Shown one piece after another: positions 10,706 through 22,500 of a DNA stretch of 64,000 nucleotides. The stretch is from Pagrus major (lineage: Eukaryota > Chordata > Actinopteri > Spariformes > Sparidae). The notes beneath the pieces were generated by a model, which saw nothing but the letters and a program-made list of their open reading frames with translations, did no database searches and was not told where the DNA came from. The stretch covers positions 23,069,749 through 23,133,748 of the forward strand of contig NC_133237.1 in NCBI RefSeq assembly GCF_040436345.1, written 5' to 3'. Position 1 is the stretch's first letter. Each line of letters begins with the position of its first letter. The position numbers were made by a program, and so were the translations under genes.

Positions 10706-10833
10706 GTTGATTTCACCAGCGTGCCAACCTGCAACTTTCTCACTGAATTCAAAAGTAAAACCGGTTCTGTTGACACATGAGTCGCTGTAGGTACGTGCGC
10801 TTTCTGTCTTCTCACGAGTGACTTTGAGTCCAT

Positions 10834-10892
10834 AGAAAGTCCCGAAAGCAAAACTAGTCCTGTGGTGCGTTTATGTTCCTCGGAAATTCTCC
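10834..10892 (-). promoter_or_regulatory. Gene B promoter with kappa-B-like motifs
   Basis: On the minus strand GGGACTTTCT (10834-10843) closely matches the NF-kappa-B consensus, about 130 bases before the gene B ATG. A second, imperfect site, GGAAATTCTCC, lies on the plus strand near 10881-10892. Human ICAM1 is induced through a kappa-B site in its proximal promoter, so inflammatory induction of gene B is a reasonable inference. No TATA box is obvious. Confidence 0.4.
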
Positions 10893-10985
10893 ACACGAGC
10901 TTCGCAGCGGGGCTGGGTGGATGTAAACAGTCTGCTACACACCGTTTTATGAGAGATGAGGCGGGGCTGCACTCAAGCGAGGGTA

Positions 10986-11935
10986 ATTTAAAGGAATAGT
11001 TCGGTATTTATTTCTGCTTTCTTGCGAAGATACCACTCTCATTTTACTCGTCAGGTAGCCGGCAGCCTGTTAGCTTAGCACACCATGAAGACTGGAGAAG
11101 GGAGACCAGTTGCCAGGCAACCAGTAGAGACTACAGGAAGTAGATCCTCCAGGAAGTAGATCCTCTTAAATCAACATTTCTGCATTAAAATGTGATAAAA
11201 ATGACTGTGCCTTTCCAACGTTCAAACCCAGAGAAATCCTGATTTTATTCAAGTTAACGGTCTGTTTCATTCAACCACCTGTTGCTTGAACTTCTGGGAG
11301 AGAGTCGCAGTGAGAGAAGGAAGCTGGTGAAATCTCATGTGAACATAACTTTAAAACATTTCCTCGTCTGTGAACGTTTCTGCAAGACTACTTAGATTTG
11401 CATCAGCAATTGTTGTTGCTACAGACGTGGGAAGTAACTAAGTACAAATACTTAAGTAGGTTCTTCATGTATCTGTACTTTACTTTTGACACTTTTTATA
11501 TGTTCTCCATACATTTGAACACAAGTTTTACTCCTTACATTTTCAAAACAGGCTCATTACAATTACTTACGTTATTAAAATGGGGAGAAAAGTCAGTAGA
11601 AATTCCTTCAGAGGGATACTTTTAATTTTGTACTTTGAGTACAACAACTCCCATGATCCCACGCTGCTTAGGTCTTTTGTTTTGGTTAAGAGACACCTAG
11701 TAACAGAAATTACATACTGTGCATTTAACGCTCTGCCGTCAAGCAAATTCACGTATCGCTGGCAGACTGGTCTTTGAATGTTTTCACTGCCTAGCAACAT
11801 TAACTCTACAGCCACACATATGTTCATACGACCCTACTCTCCTCATGCCCCAAAAGTCACATCTGGCAATTCAAATATCTGAAAGCAAAGTACAAAGTTG
11901 GCCTAGTGCTTGAGTACTTTAAATAACTGCAACGA
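10986..11935. repeat. Composite of fish interspersed repeats
   Basis: TTTAAAGGAATAGTTCGG (10987 on) with GTTAGCTTAGCA and AAGACTGGA is a familiar fish repeat edge. At 11170-11240 ACATTTCTGCATTAAAATGT recurs at 44638 in another element. From about 11424 GTGGGAAGTAACTAAGTACAAATACTTAAGTA begins a repeat of the type also seen at 31570 and 36170; it ends near GAGTACTTTAAATAA (about 11925). No gene is present. Confidence 0.5.
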
Positions 11936-13207
11936 TATACAGTATATGGATGCAATTTAAAGATCCAAAGTTTTTATGATTTCCGCACATTTCTTTTGAT
12001 TGTCGTTGATCTGAAGTGGATATAAGCAGCTGTACAGTTGTTTGAAAACACAACAAAATCAGTCTTATTATCAATGCATGCCAGATATATTCTGACCTAT
12101 AAGATTTCAATAATGAAGCAATCTGTTTGAAAAGCCATATTTTTAATATTAAAATAGTTTCAAAACAGTCACAAATATTTACAGCCTTATTCACAAACGT
12201 GTTGCAATGTCCTCATGTCATTTATCACAGGTAGGATTTCATCTCTACTCGCTCATTCCAACATTTGCAACGTTTATATACCTGCAGTCCATTTTCAATA
12301 CTAAATTGTTCCATCTTTACTTTTTCTCATAAATAAATATAAAGGTCTTGCATTTACATAAAATATTATCCTGAATATACAGTTTGATAGGCATTAGGCA
12401 ATACTGCCTGCAGTCATTCATACAAAAGCATTTAACTGTTGGACAAGACAATTTGTCCCATAGGGCCAGAGCCTGACACAGTATGGCACAACAAAGGCCC
12501 AGGCACAGAGAGGGCTACAAAATCAAGTGCAGAGTGGCTTACAAGCACTATAGTGAAAGGACAATGGGCTCAATGAAAAATGTGCACAAGCAATAGTGTC
12601 CACTAATAGAGCAATACTGGTCTCCTTTTTCACAGATTTAATGTCACACCTTCAGGGAGGCGGACAGGCATTTAAAATCACATCAGGCTCACTTCTTATA
12701 TGCTAAAGTCATGATCGCTTTGTAAAATAATTACATACAGAAATCTAAGTTTGAGTGAATATTAGGGGGCACAGTTCTTTTAAACCACCATCATTGAATC
12801 TAAGGACAACAAAAACATTCATAATCATAACAAATTCCCTTTGTGCTCATGAAAAAATATCAAAACAGTTTTTTTGGCAGGTCAGAGCCAAAGTGTCCTT
12901 GCTCCTCCTCTTCTTTCTGTCCAGTGAAAAGCGGGCAAATCCAGTAGTAAATATAAGATTGTACATCTCAAGCCAAAGGTTGCTTATTTTTTAATTACAT
13001 TACTCCATGTGGGCTAAAATAGTTTTATATGTGAGAAAATAGACGACTGAGTGTGTGATGTTTGGAGGAAAAATCAGATTTCCAAACAGTCCGGCCAGCT
13101 GGTGGAGTGGTATTCAGGCTTTTAAACACTGTAGTTTGTGTTGGCAGAGAGATGCAGCTCATTCAGAGTGGTCAGCTATCCATCCTGTGCTATCAACACA
13201 TGTACTG
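11936..13207. other. Gene C 3' UTR and spacer
   Basis: No coding exon seen. Directly below the gene C stop codon the sequence should be its 3' UTR; a minus-strand ATTAAA occurs near 12141-12146, but I could not choose a poly(A) site with confidence. The sequence is AT-rich with no strong repeat signature. Confidence 0.35.
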
Positions 13208-16200
13208 CTAAGACAGTTTGGTCATAGGAAACTGCATGTCCCAGCCGTTGTGAGCCACGTTGCCATTGTGGGTGCTGAGTTTGGCGTTTTTAAGATTATA
13301 CCGGCGCATCTTGGTGTTCTTGTAGTAGATGGAGTAGATGAAGAGGAAGATGATGGAGATGGCAACAACAGCGACAGCCACAAATCCAGCTATGAGGGGG
13401 AGGTAGTCCTCTGTAATGAAACCAAACAGGAGACATATTAATGCTTAAGTATTTCAAAATAAATGGCTATAAATACAAATGTAACTGCCATGGATCAAAT
13501 TTAGTCATTGCTGCCAGGGACTCGTGCTTGTCCAGGATTTCAAAGTAAGGCATATGCTTCCTGTCATAATCAATAATAAGTTATAAATATCTGAAAAAAA
13601 CTTGATGCAGGGATATTGTAAACCCCAGGTTCAAGGTGATTTATTTGTCATTATAAAACAAAAGATTGCATGACGAAATCAAATTTTGTAACTCCTTCAT
13701 GCTGCACAAACATTAAAAATGTTGTTTTACCTGAGAGATAATGCCAAATGGGGTCTCTGAAGTATGTTTTGTCTTTACTGATGTCCTCTTTGACGATCGC
13801 CAGGATAATTAATGTCGACTCGTACAAAAACTATAAATAAAGTTTGTCTTCAAAAGACGACAACTCTTGTAACAGAGTGTAGGATTCTCCTAAATCCTCT
13901 CATCATTGAAAAATTTCTTGCACCCATATCTTTCTGGTTTTCTTTTTGTTTCTCAGCGCACCGTCCAGCAGTAACATGCCACAAGTGATCACTATCTACT
14001 TTCCTAAACGACTGACACAGCTGGAGCGTGCAGCACGTGCTTGGCACCACTGTTCACATAACGTTTTATTCATCAGTGCGGGTGCTCACATCGTTATCAT
14101 TAAAGTTTAAGTTTAAGTTATAGTTCTTGGGTGTGGACGGCGCTTTAGACAGGGAACTCAGCCTAATTGCATTTGTATAATTATTATGAAAACAAGGAAG
14201 TCGGTCTCATAATAATATCTGACAACAGAAGACGTGTTATTGTATAAAGAAGCTTGATATTTTCAGCAAACCATACCAGAAGCTCCAAACATTCCACCGG
14301 CCTTCTGCCTTTTTGCGTCTGTCTTTGTGTGCAAACAGTGTATTATCATAACACTCAGAGAAAATCACACAGAAATATTTTAAATATATGTATATGGCTG
14401 GAGAGAATCCTTCGCTCTGGTGCGCTGTTGATCATTTTCTGTCAACTTAAATTCACTAATGCGACCTCTAGAATTTCTTTATGTATTTGGTCTGATAAAA
14501 GGGTTATAGATCACAGTGACACAGAGAAACTGTGCAGGGAATTACTAAATAATAATTTGCAGATGCTAAAACCTCAATCGAAAGTAGAAAAACGTTCTAA
14601 GCAACAGAAACCCATTAAAATTCCTATACAGTTTGTATATAGGGGAGAAGAGTGTGAGTGAATATGTATTTATTAGCCTTCAACCCTTCTGCCAGACATC
14701 TGGTTTCACTGTGAGGCACTTTATATATTTAGGAAAAAAAGATCTATTGTATGTTTTAATAGAAAGGCGTGCACGTTTTCTTCAACAGAGTTTAGATTAA
14801 GAGTGTTGTTTACCTTCTAGAACTACTCTGACAACATGGGAGACGGAGTCGATGTCATTGCTGGCGCTGCAGTTGTAGAAACCCGCCTCAGTCACCATGA
14901 GCGTGTTTCCAGTCACACGATCGTCTGGGCTGTCGAGCCACTGGATATTTGGAGATGGGTTTCCGTCAGCTTCACAGACAAGCTCCTCGGGATAACCTCT
15001 GAACAATGGGATTGTATCTGGAAGTTTTGTGGTATTAATGCTGGGCTTATCTGTTGACAAATGATAGCAAATAGAGCAAAATGAGTATACTAATATGATA
15101 GTTAAGCGTTTTAAACTTTGTCCTGCATTTTTTCTTACTTAAAATAACAAGCTCCTGTGCACTACTGTTTTGAAAGTGTAAATGAAGTAATATCTTGATT
15201 GCCATAAAATGTCCATTATCACTTAGATCCTACAGTGCTGACTTAATCATGACTACCGAGCAGTGATTGTAAATGTGATCTCACAGTAGACAGTGATGTT
15301 GATGGGACTGGACATCTCGTTTGTTCCATTAACTCCAAGGTCCAACACAGCCTCGCATTTGATCTCCGCTCCGTTGTGTGTTTTGTTCAGAATGACGTTG
15401 ATGGTCGTCGATACGTGCAACGGGGACCGAGTAACATTGATGTTACAGTCTGTGTTGTTCACGGGAAAGCAGTCAGTCACTTGCATTGTGTCTGATGGAA
15501 GAAAATACAAAGTAAGAAAAAGACAAAAAAAAGATAATTGTGTTAAGTCTTACATTGTCTTTCACTCTCTGTTCTGTCAACATTCAGTGAAGTCTTATTT
15601 AACTGTAAACCACTTCTGGACTCTTAAGAAAATAGACACTAAAACTTGTTACGGGTGCCAAAACTTTTGTAAAATTTGCTGTATTTTATATTATGAGTCA
15701 ATAGAGACAGAGCTCATCCAAGTCCCACCCGTCCTGGAGGGAAAAACAATTCATCGCTCTCCACTGACTTTGTGTTGCGTCCGCTAACAAACAACAAAAA
15801 ATGTCTAAAAGCTGATTTGTGATGGGATGAGTGGATACAGGAAATGTCATCAGCAGGAAGAATGGGAAAACTGTGGGATCCTTACACTCAGTACGCTAAC
15901 TTATGTGTGCAGCGAGCATTTTGATTTAGAGCTGCAAAATACTTGTATCTTGTTGGTAAGAGTGTGAATTTTGCAGGTGGTGGTGTGTTCAAGAAGCCAC
16001 AAAAACCACCTGATTTTCTGATTGTTACAGTGTCTCAAAATGAAACACAAACACTGATGCAAATAAGAGATAAGTTGGTGGGAACCAGGGTTGTTTTTTT
16101 TCTGTGGTCGGACATGTCACTGATTAAAACTGTATCACTTTAACACATCTCACAGAACACAGCACTGATAAAAATGTATTTCTACTGATCATGTTGGCTG

Positions 16201-18365
16201 TTTAATGAGCAATATATGATTAAAAAAGAGGAAATTACGCATTGCATCATTAGGATAACTGATGGTTATTGAAATTAACTTCAAATGTTCACACTTCCAT
16301 AATTTAACTAATCTACAGTATACCATCTCAATAAATGAACTGTGTAATATCTGTGGTCATTAAAGGTATAATTTGTAAAACATAGGCCAGAATTTGAAGG
16401 TAGCTCCAACAACATTCATGTTTTAAGTTTAATTAGGAAAATAGAAGTCAGAGTGTTTCATTACTTGACATTTTGTGAGTTTATTTCACTCATTAACGTC
16501 ACTAATAGATGCCATGTGTCTGCCAGCTGGAACAATGGGTTGCTATCGGACTGTCGCCTCTTGCTGGTACAAAGTTGTATTACAGGGCAGAGTGGGCCGG
16601 GCCTAGCCAGTTAGCATGCTAACTTCAGTACACATCTCTGCAACACAGTACATAGACGTCTTTGACATATCGTTCACACTCTGTTGATAATATTAGTTCA
16701 TTTTGTGAATGTTTTTAACTAAAGTTCTGGCCTTATCTTACATATTGCTCCTTTAATTTTGTGATTATAAGTTTTAATTTGTCCTGCATAATGGTTCCAC
16801 TTCATGATTATTAATTTATGTAAGCACATGTCTGTATTGCTGTGGACTACAAGGTTGACAAGCTCTCGTAGATTACCTTCACTTTTGATTCCCCACTTTT
16901 GATCTTCGTTATACCATTTGAGGGTTTTATTCCCTAGGTACCACCGCACAGTGAGGTTTCTTGCAGGAGCAACGTTGGCAATGTTACACTGCAACTTGAA
17001 CTCTCTGTCCTCCACCACTGAGCTCGCGTTACCCACAAGGAGGATGGAGACACTGTCTGGTTTTTCTGGAGAGAAGTGTAAAAGAATCAGAAATTTGGAA
17101 ACACATCTAAAGTTGATGACGGTGAAAGTATGAAATAAATTAGCAATACGTACTGTAGAGAGTGAAGTCTAAATGTTTCTGGCATGTTCCTATCCCATCA
17201 AACGTCCCAGTACAGGCGGGCCTTGGGTCCCAGTCTTTTTGGGTGTCAGGACTCCAAGTTACACTCTCACTTCTGGTGCCATGTGGAACCTCCCAGTATG
17301 GTGCTTTTCTTAAGTTGCTGGATGCGATGGAGTCTGGCTCGCATCTGGCTATCTTGGTGCTTTCTTCATAATGTATCACCATCCTGTCTGGAGTCATTAC
17401 GACGGGGCATTCACTCGTGGCATCTGTGGAACGTAGAGTGAGGGTGAGACATGTTATTCCAGTCCAAGTCACACACATCCATTATCTTAACACAACATTT
17501 CCACATCCAGCGCTCTGGTGAAACACTGCTGAACAAAAGCTGTGTCGCAGGAGGCAACAGGAAAAGGCTCAGGAAGGATATACCCCTCCCTGAGGAAAGT
17601 CTGCACTTGCTGCCCACCATTCTTTTCATACATATCAGTGAAATGTGTCACATTCCACCCAGCTTATTATTTATATCTAATATAAAGTGTAACAGTGATC
17701 CTAATAAAAAAGATACTGTTTTATCATAAAACCATAATATACACAGGATGTGGGAGGAGGCTTAAAACATTAGGTAATTTTCCAGCTTATAAAACGCACA
17801 TACACAGGTAAGATAGACAATAAATTAACTTAATGTTTTCTAGCTTCAAAAATTATACATGTACACATGTATACACATTTTAAATACAAAAAACCCAAAC
17901 TCATTTTATGTACTCTGGTGTTCATACTTCTGTTAATCACCTTAATTTTATTTTATCTATTGTATTACACGTTTCTAAATCTAAAAATACACTCCATATA
18001 CTGAGACACACTTTGTTTTACATTACTTCTAGTCTTTTTTTTTGTGAATATACAGTTCCCTCTCAGTTCATCAGTATTCACAGTATTCAGGATTCAGTTC
18101 ATTACAAGCCTCCTCTTAACTTTTCTAACTTATCTCCTCGTCACTGAGCAGGCTACAGAAACAGACCCAAACAATCAACACACAACACTTTTTGTTTCAC
18201 ACAAATCTCTCAGCCAAATCGAGACATGGACACAAAAGAAATCTGTAACTAACTGTTTGCTCAACCAAGTGGCACAAACTTACACGACTGTGTCCCGTTA
18301 GAAAGCGACAGCAGCTCTAAAGTAAAAAGGACTGAAAGGAGACGAAGAGGGTTTAAATAATCCAT
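13208..18365 (-). CDS. ICAM-like gene C: three Ig domains, membrane-bound, split D2
   Basis: Exons (minus strand): 18284-18365 signal, 17154-17423 D1, 16877-17065 D2 first half, 15285-15491 D2 second half, 14814-15050 D3, 13208-13410 transmembrane/tail; all phase 1, 395 aa. The signal peptide begins MDYLNPLRLLSVLFTLELLS. D1 (28-117) keeps the four cysteines (SEC, ARC, PAC, GTC) and YWEV, with Glu72 at the integrin-contact position. D2 (118-249) shows LTVRWYLGN and IKCEAVLDLG but is interrupted by a 1385-bp intron and is about 20 residues longer than in the sister genes, with an extra CFPVNNTDC. D3 (250-328) has CEADGNPSPN and YNCSASND. The membrane span is about 333-358 (AVAVVAISIIFLFIYSIYY); the 37-residue tail KNTKMRRYNLKNAKLSTH... 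resembles the basic, Tyr-x-Leu juxtamembrane tail of ICAM-1. It is likely a surface adhesion ligand. Confidence 0.85.
15492..16876 (-). other. Extra intron splitting the gene C D2 domain
   Basis: Donor GAAG|GTAATC (16876) and acceptor CTTCCATCAG|ACAC (15491) bound a 1385-bp intron inside the D2 Ig fold. Genes A, B and D encode D2 in one exon. The intron contains a MITE (16360-16756) about 120 bases from its 5' end. Confidence 0.75.
16360..16756. repeat. MITE, TTAAAGGTGCAATATGT family (copy 2)
   Basis: The left end reads TTAAAGGTATAATTTGTAAA and the right end, reversed, TTAAAGGAGCAATATGTAAG. The inside contains GTTAGCATGCTAACTTCAGT, a landmark shared with the copy at 22233-22595. It lies in the extra intron of gene C, and the D2 first-half frame runs on into it past the donor. 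Confidence 0.7.
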
Positions 18366-18576
18366 TGGAGGTTTTTTTTTCAACAGCTGTCGGTCGTTTT
18401 CTGCGACAGTGAGCTTCTCTGAGGTTTCTGACGCTTCCCCTCAGCTGAATGGGACGAGCCAGCGGCGACTTGTTGACTTTTTTTTGGGAGGAAAGCTAAG
18501 CTAAGCTAAGCTAAGCTATGGCTGCAGCACCGGAGAGGAAACTCTTAACAACCCTCCCCCAAACACTGGGTAGTGG

Positions 18577-18578
<2 letters not shown>

Positions 18579-18634
<56 letters not shown>
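18579..18634. repeat. (CA)n microsatellite
   Basis: An uninterrupted CA tract of about 28 units lies about 215 bases upstream of the gene C start codon, inside its probable promoter region. Confidence 0.95.
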
Positions 18635-18637
<3 letters not shown>

Positions 18638-19111
18638 GTGTCTATAAATGTGCAAGTTGGCAACAAGCAAGGCAGACTTCAGGCGATGGAGGTACTGTAG
18701 CATAGCAGCATTATGATGAATACATTGTTTGCCACTGACAGATACAAGCTAACGCCCATGAATACAAAGCAGAATTCAAAATTAGCTACTTCAGAGTTTA
18801 CTTTTCAAAAATAATGTGGTTTATTGACACAAAGTCTAAAAGTGTTTAACTGTTTGGAAATATTACAAAACAGCTCAGTACAAAACAAATACTAAGATCA
18901 TATGCTAAGCCATGCTAACAGCTCTCTGATGCTGTACTGTCTGTGCTAAAATGCTAACATGTTAGCAGACTTGTTTACCATGTTCACAATCTCACAAATT
19001 ATTCATCACATTATTTTTGTGATTTATTTTTGCCAAAATCCTAAATCCTACAGGTTTGCTAGCCTACACCAGCCAATTTTTTTTCTGTTTGTGTGTGTGT
19101 GCATATAAAGA

Positions 19112-19205
<94 letters not shown>
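19112..19205. repeat. Compound (TA)n(TG)n microsatellite
   Basis: A TA tract with one TG interruption is followed directly by about 22 TG units. Short frames through it on both strands are artefacts. Confidence 0.95.
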
Positions 19206-19208
<3 letters not shown>

Positions 19209-19533
19209 CTGTGTACTGTTGGGCACAGCGGGACAGCGGTGCTTTGAGCTAAATGCTAACATTGGGTTTAGCAGACTTGTTTACCATGTTCATCTTAGTT
19301 AAGTGTGCTAACATGCTAACATTTGCTAATTAGCAAGAACACAAGTAGAAATTAATATGTTTTGAAAGTATTCAGATTTTTCAGTCTTCTTGACCAACCA
19401 ACATCATCCATATAGCCAAAGCCATGTCACTAGCATGGCTGATAAACAAAGAGCTGGCACACATTATATAATGAAAATAATACAGTTTACATTGTTATGT
19501 AATGTAATGAGCAGGCTGATAGAGAAGCTCTGA

Positions 19534-19539
19534 TTTATT
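19534..19539 (-). other. Poly(A) signal AATAAA for gene D read-through form
   Basis: TTTATT on the plus strand is AATAAA on the minus strand, 22 bases after the stop codon met when the last D5 donor is not used. This supports, without proving, a natural end of gene D here. Confidence 0.45.
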
Positions 19540-19560
19540 TAATTAGCCTACTGCATTACA

Positions 19561-22500
19561 CTAAAGTAGTAGATACATGATATTGACCTTACCTTTTACA
19601 GTGACTCTGGCTGTTTTAGAGACATTTCCTCTGTCATTCCAGGCATGACATGTGTAGGAGCCCATGTTGTAAGCAGTGGCATTGCGGATGAGCAGACGGG
19701 ACACTCCATCTTCATTTGTTTCGATCACATTGGAAACCCGGAAATAAGTCCAGGAATATTTTGGTCGTGGGTTGCCCATGGAGGAGCACTTCAGCCCCAC
19801 AGTAGAACCAACACTGACTTCAGAGTCTTCAAGCTCAAGTATCTGCGATGGTGAGTCTAGAGACACCATTTTAAACAATGTAAGTCAGAGAGAAAGCAAA
19901 TGCTCCAGTTTAACAACTCATGCTAATTATAGGTATTTAAGATATTCATCAAAATAACTTACATAGGACAGTAATCTCGACTGTGTGGATGACACTTGAC
20001 CGACTGTTAGAAGCCGTGATCATGTACTGCCCTGCATCACTTCTTGTCAGTATTTTAGGAAGATCCACCTCCTCGTCTTCTTTAGACCAGGTGATCTCAG
20101 GTGTAGGATAACCCACAGCAAAGCAGGTAAGATTGTGAGGAGCGTACTCAGATGCAGTGTAATTGCTTGGGCATGTCAACTCTGGTCCATCTGAAAGCAC
20201 AAAAACTAATATTGTACATTTGGCTTCACTTAATTTATTTGATAACTTTAGTTACTGAAGAATTCCAGAAACAAAATGTTTTCGTTGTTTGTATTGATGA
20301 CTGAATGTGATACTCACACACTACGTTAACCTGGAGGTCCTTTTCGGCATAGGAAAAGCCCTCAGCTTGTACAGTGTAATTCCCTTTATCATCCCTCTTC
20401 AGTGGGACGGTCGAGTTTGTCTGCCGTCCATCTTTCAGCCACTTGACAATAGGAGGGGGATTTCCTGTCGCACTGCAAAGCGTCTCCAAAGTATCCCCCT
20501 CCAGTAGCTCAGGAGCAGAACACTCTAAATCCGGTCCAACTAAACAGAAACATATAAAGCAATGATTTATGATATTTTACTTTTATTTAACAGATGAAAA
20601 GCAACTCTGACAGAAATAAGACAAGAGAACTGACTGAAATATGTGTTTTCCCTTTAAGACATGTACGGTCAATACCCAAAAACTAGTTCAACTTAGTATA
20701 GTAAAAAAAAAGGCTGAAACAGCTTTTACTTTCATTAGCGATTAATAGGATGATTATTTTCTCAATTATTGGTTTATCTGAAACTGTCACAATTTTCTTG
20801 AGCTCAATGTGATATGACTGAATGTCTTGTTTTGTCTGACAAAGAGTTAATTACCCAGAAATTGTCAGTTTAAAAAAAAAAGCAGAAAATTCTGACCTTT
20901 AGAAGCTGAAACTGTCTCAAGTGTTTGGCTTTTCTTTTTGACAAATGACTTACACGATTAATAGATTATCAAAATAGTTGCTGATAAATTTCAGTTGACT
21001 AATTAAATAACAAGTGTTGAAGCTCTAGTAAAAACAGAAATAGAAAAATGTAAATGTAATTCCAAACTCCAACATAACAGATTGATAAAACTGACCATTT
21101 TAAACGACCTAAATATGGCATTAGGAACATTTCACATAGGTAATTGCTCATGATATACTTACAGTTAACTGTAATTTGATACTCTTTAGAAGATACATTA
21201 AATTGTGGCCCTTCTGGCCCCAGGTCCATATGTGCCTCGCATCTGAATGTGACTCCGTTGTCTTTTCTTGACGGCTTAAAGTTGTAGACAGATGACTGAT
21301 TCACTGGTGGCTTACTGGGATTGTTAAAAGTGTCTGTATGCACTATTGTATCTCCTTTGTACCACCTTACACTGAGATTCTGAACAGGTGCTATATCGTT
21401 GATGCCACATGTGATTTCAAAGTTCTCGTTTTCGCCAATCACACCATTGAGGTCACCGGTGGTGCTGATACTGATGGTCTCTGGGAATTCTGGAGAAGAA
21501 GAAGAGGTTATCAGACACCATCGCAGCATCATTACGTACCGTGAAGATAGAAGCAGACTTACTGTAAAGTACAATTTTGGGTTCCATGAGGCACTGCGTA
21601 AATTGACTCTCTTGTGATGGGTTGATGAAGCACTGGGGAGCGATTTCCCAGTCTGTTACCTTCTCCATAGTCCAGGTCAAATGATTGACCTTCTTCAAAC
21701 CTGTGCCTCCCTTTGTGGCCTCCCAGCCCATTCCTCTAAACTCCGTCGCTGATGTGCTGCAGTTGATTGAAACAGAGTCTCCATATCTCAGCACGACACT
21801 GGGGGGGCTCAACTCAATGGGACAGGAGGCACGTACACCTGCAGCATGGAGGCACAGTCACAGAAACATGTCATTGCAATGTTTGCCTTGTATTTATTGT
21901 CAGCACGTTAATTCAAATGGAGATTTTCAACAACTGCCTCCCACTTGGATGTTGAGTGCATGCCCACTGTATGTCAAAGACTTGTGGAAGCTGTGGTTAT
22001 CTAAGAAAAAGGTTGAGAAATTCTGAATCAAGTCAAAAAGCTGAAATACATGTTTTCATTGTTAATTTTGTAAAATCCTTCATCACTATGATAGCCTGCT
22101 GGTTTTACTCAAGGTACTCTAAAGCATCTCCTCCATCATCATGCTACCATTTAATATTTCCTATTCAGAGGGAATATCTTGACTTAGTTGTGCAATATCT
22201 TATTAAAAAGACAGTAATCTTTCACTTTTTATTTAAAGGTACAATATGTAGGAATTTTAGTTAAAAACAGTAAGAAATTAACTAAAATTATCTGCAGAAT
22301 GAAAACGCAACAGTTTTGACGTTATGACATCTTTGTATTGTGTTGCAGAGATATCTACTGAAGTTAGCATGCTAACCAGCTAGCAACAGCCCGTTCTGGT
22401 CCAACATTCCTGTGCTTGTGGCGTAAACACCAACACCTCCCTGGTGCTCCGAGCTCCCAGTCTGGACCACCAGATGCACGGGTAAATGTGCTGACTAGGT

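Larger units (their letters stand above)
18366..19560. other. Gene C promoter and spacer to gene D
   Basis: No transmembrane exon for gene D could be found here on the minus strand. Contents: gene C 5' UTR/promoter, an AGCTA repeat near 18496-18517, a CA microsatellite at 18579-18634, several GCTAACATGCTAACA words (18900-18970, 19300-19325) and a TA/TG microsatellite at 19112-19205. Minus-strand AATAAA at 19534-19539 may end gene D. Confidence 0.5.

Noticed and set aside
17411..17629. Minus-strand frame with a hydrophobic run as the gene C signal peptide.
   Set aside because: No donor follows it in phase 1. The exon at 18284-18365 has both a better signal and a matching donor.
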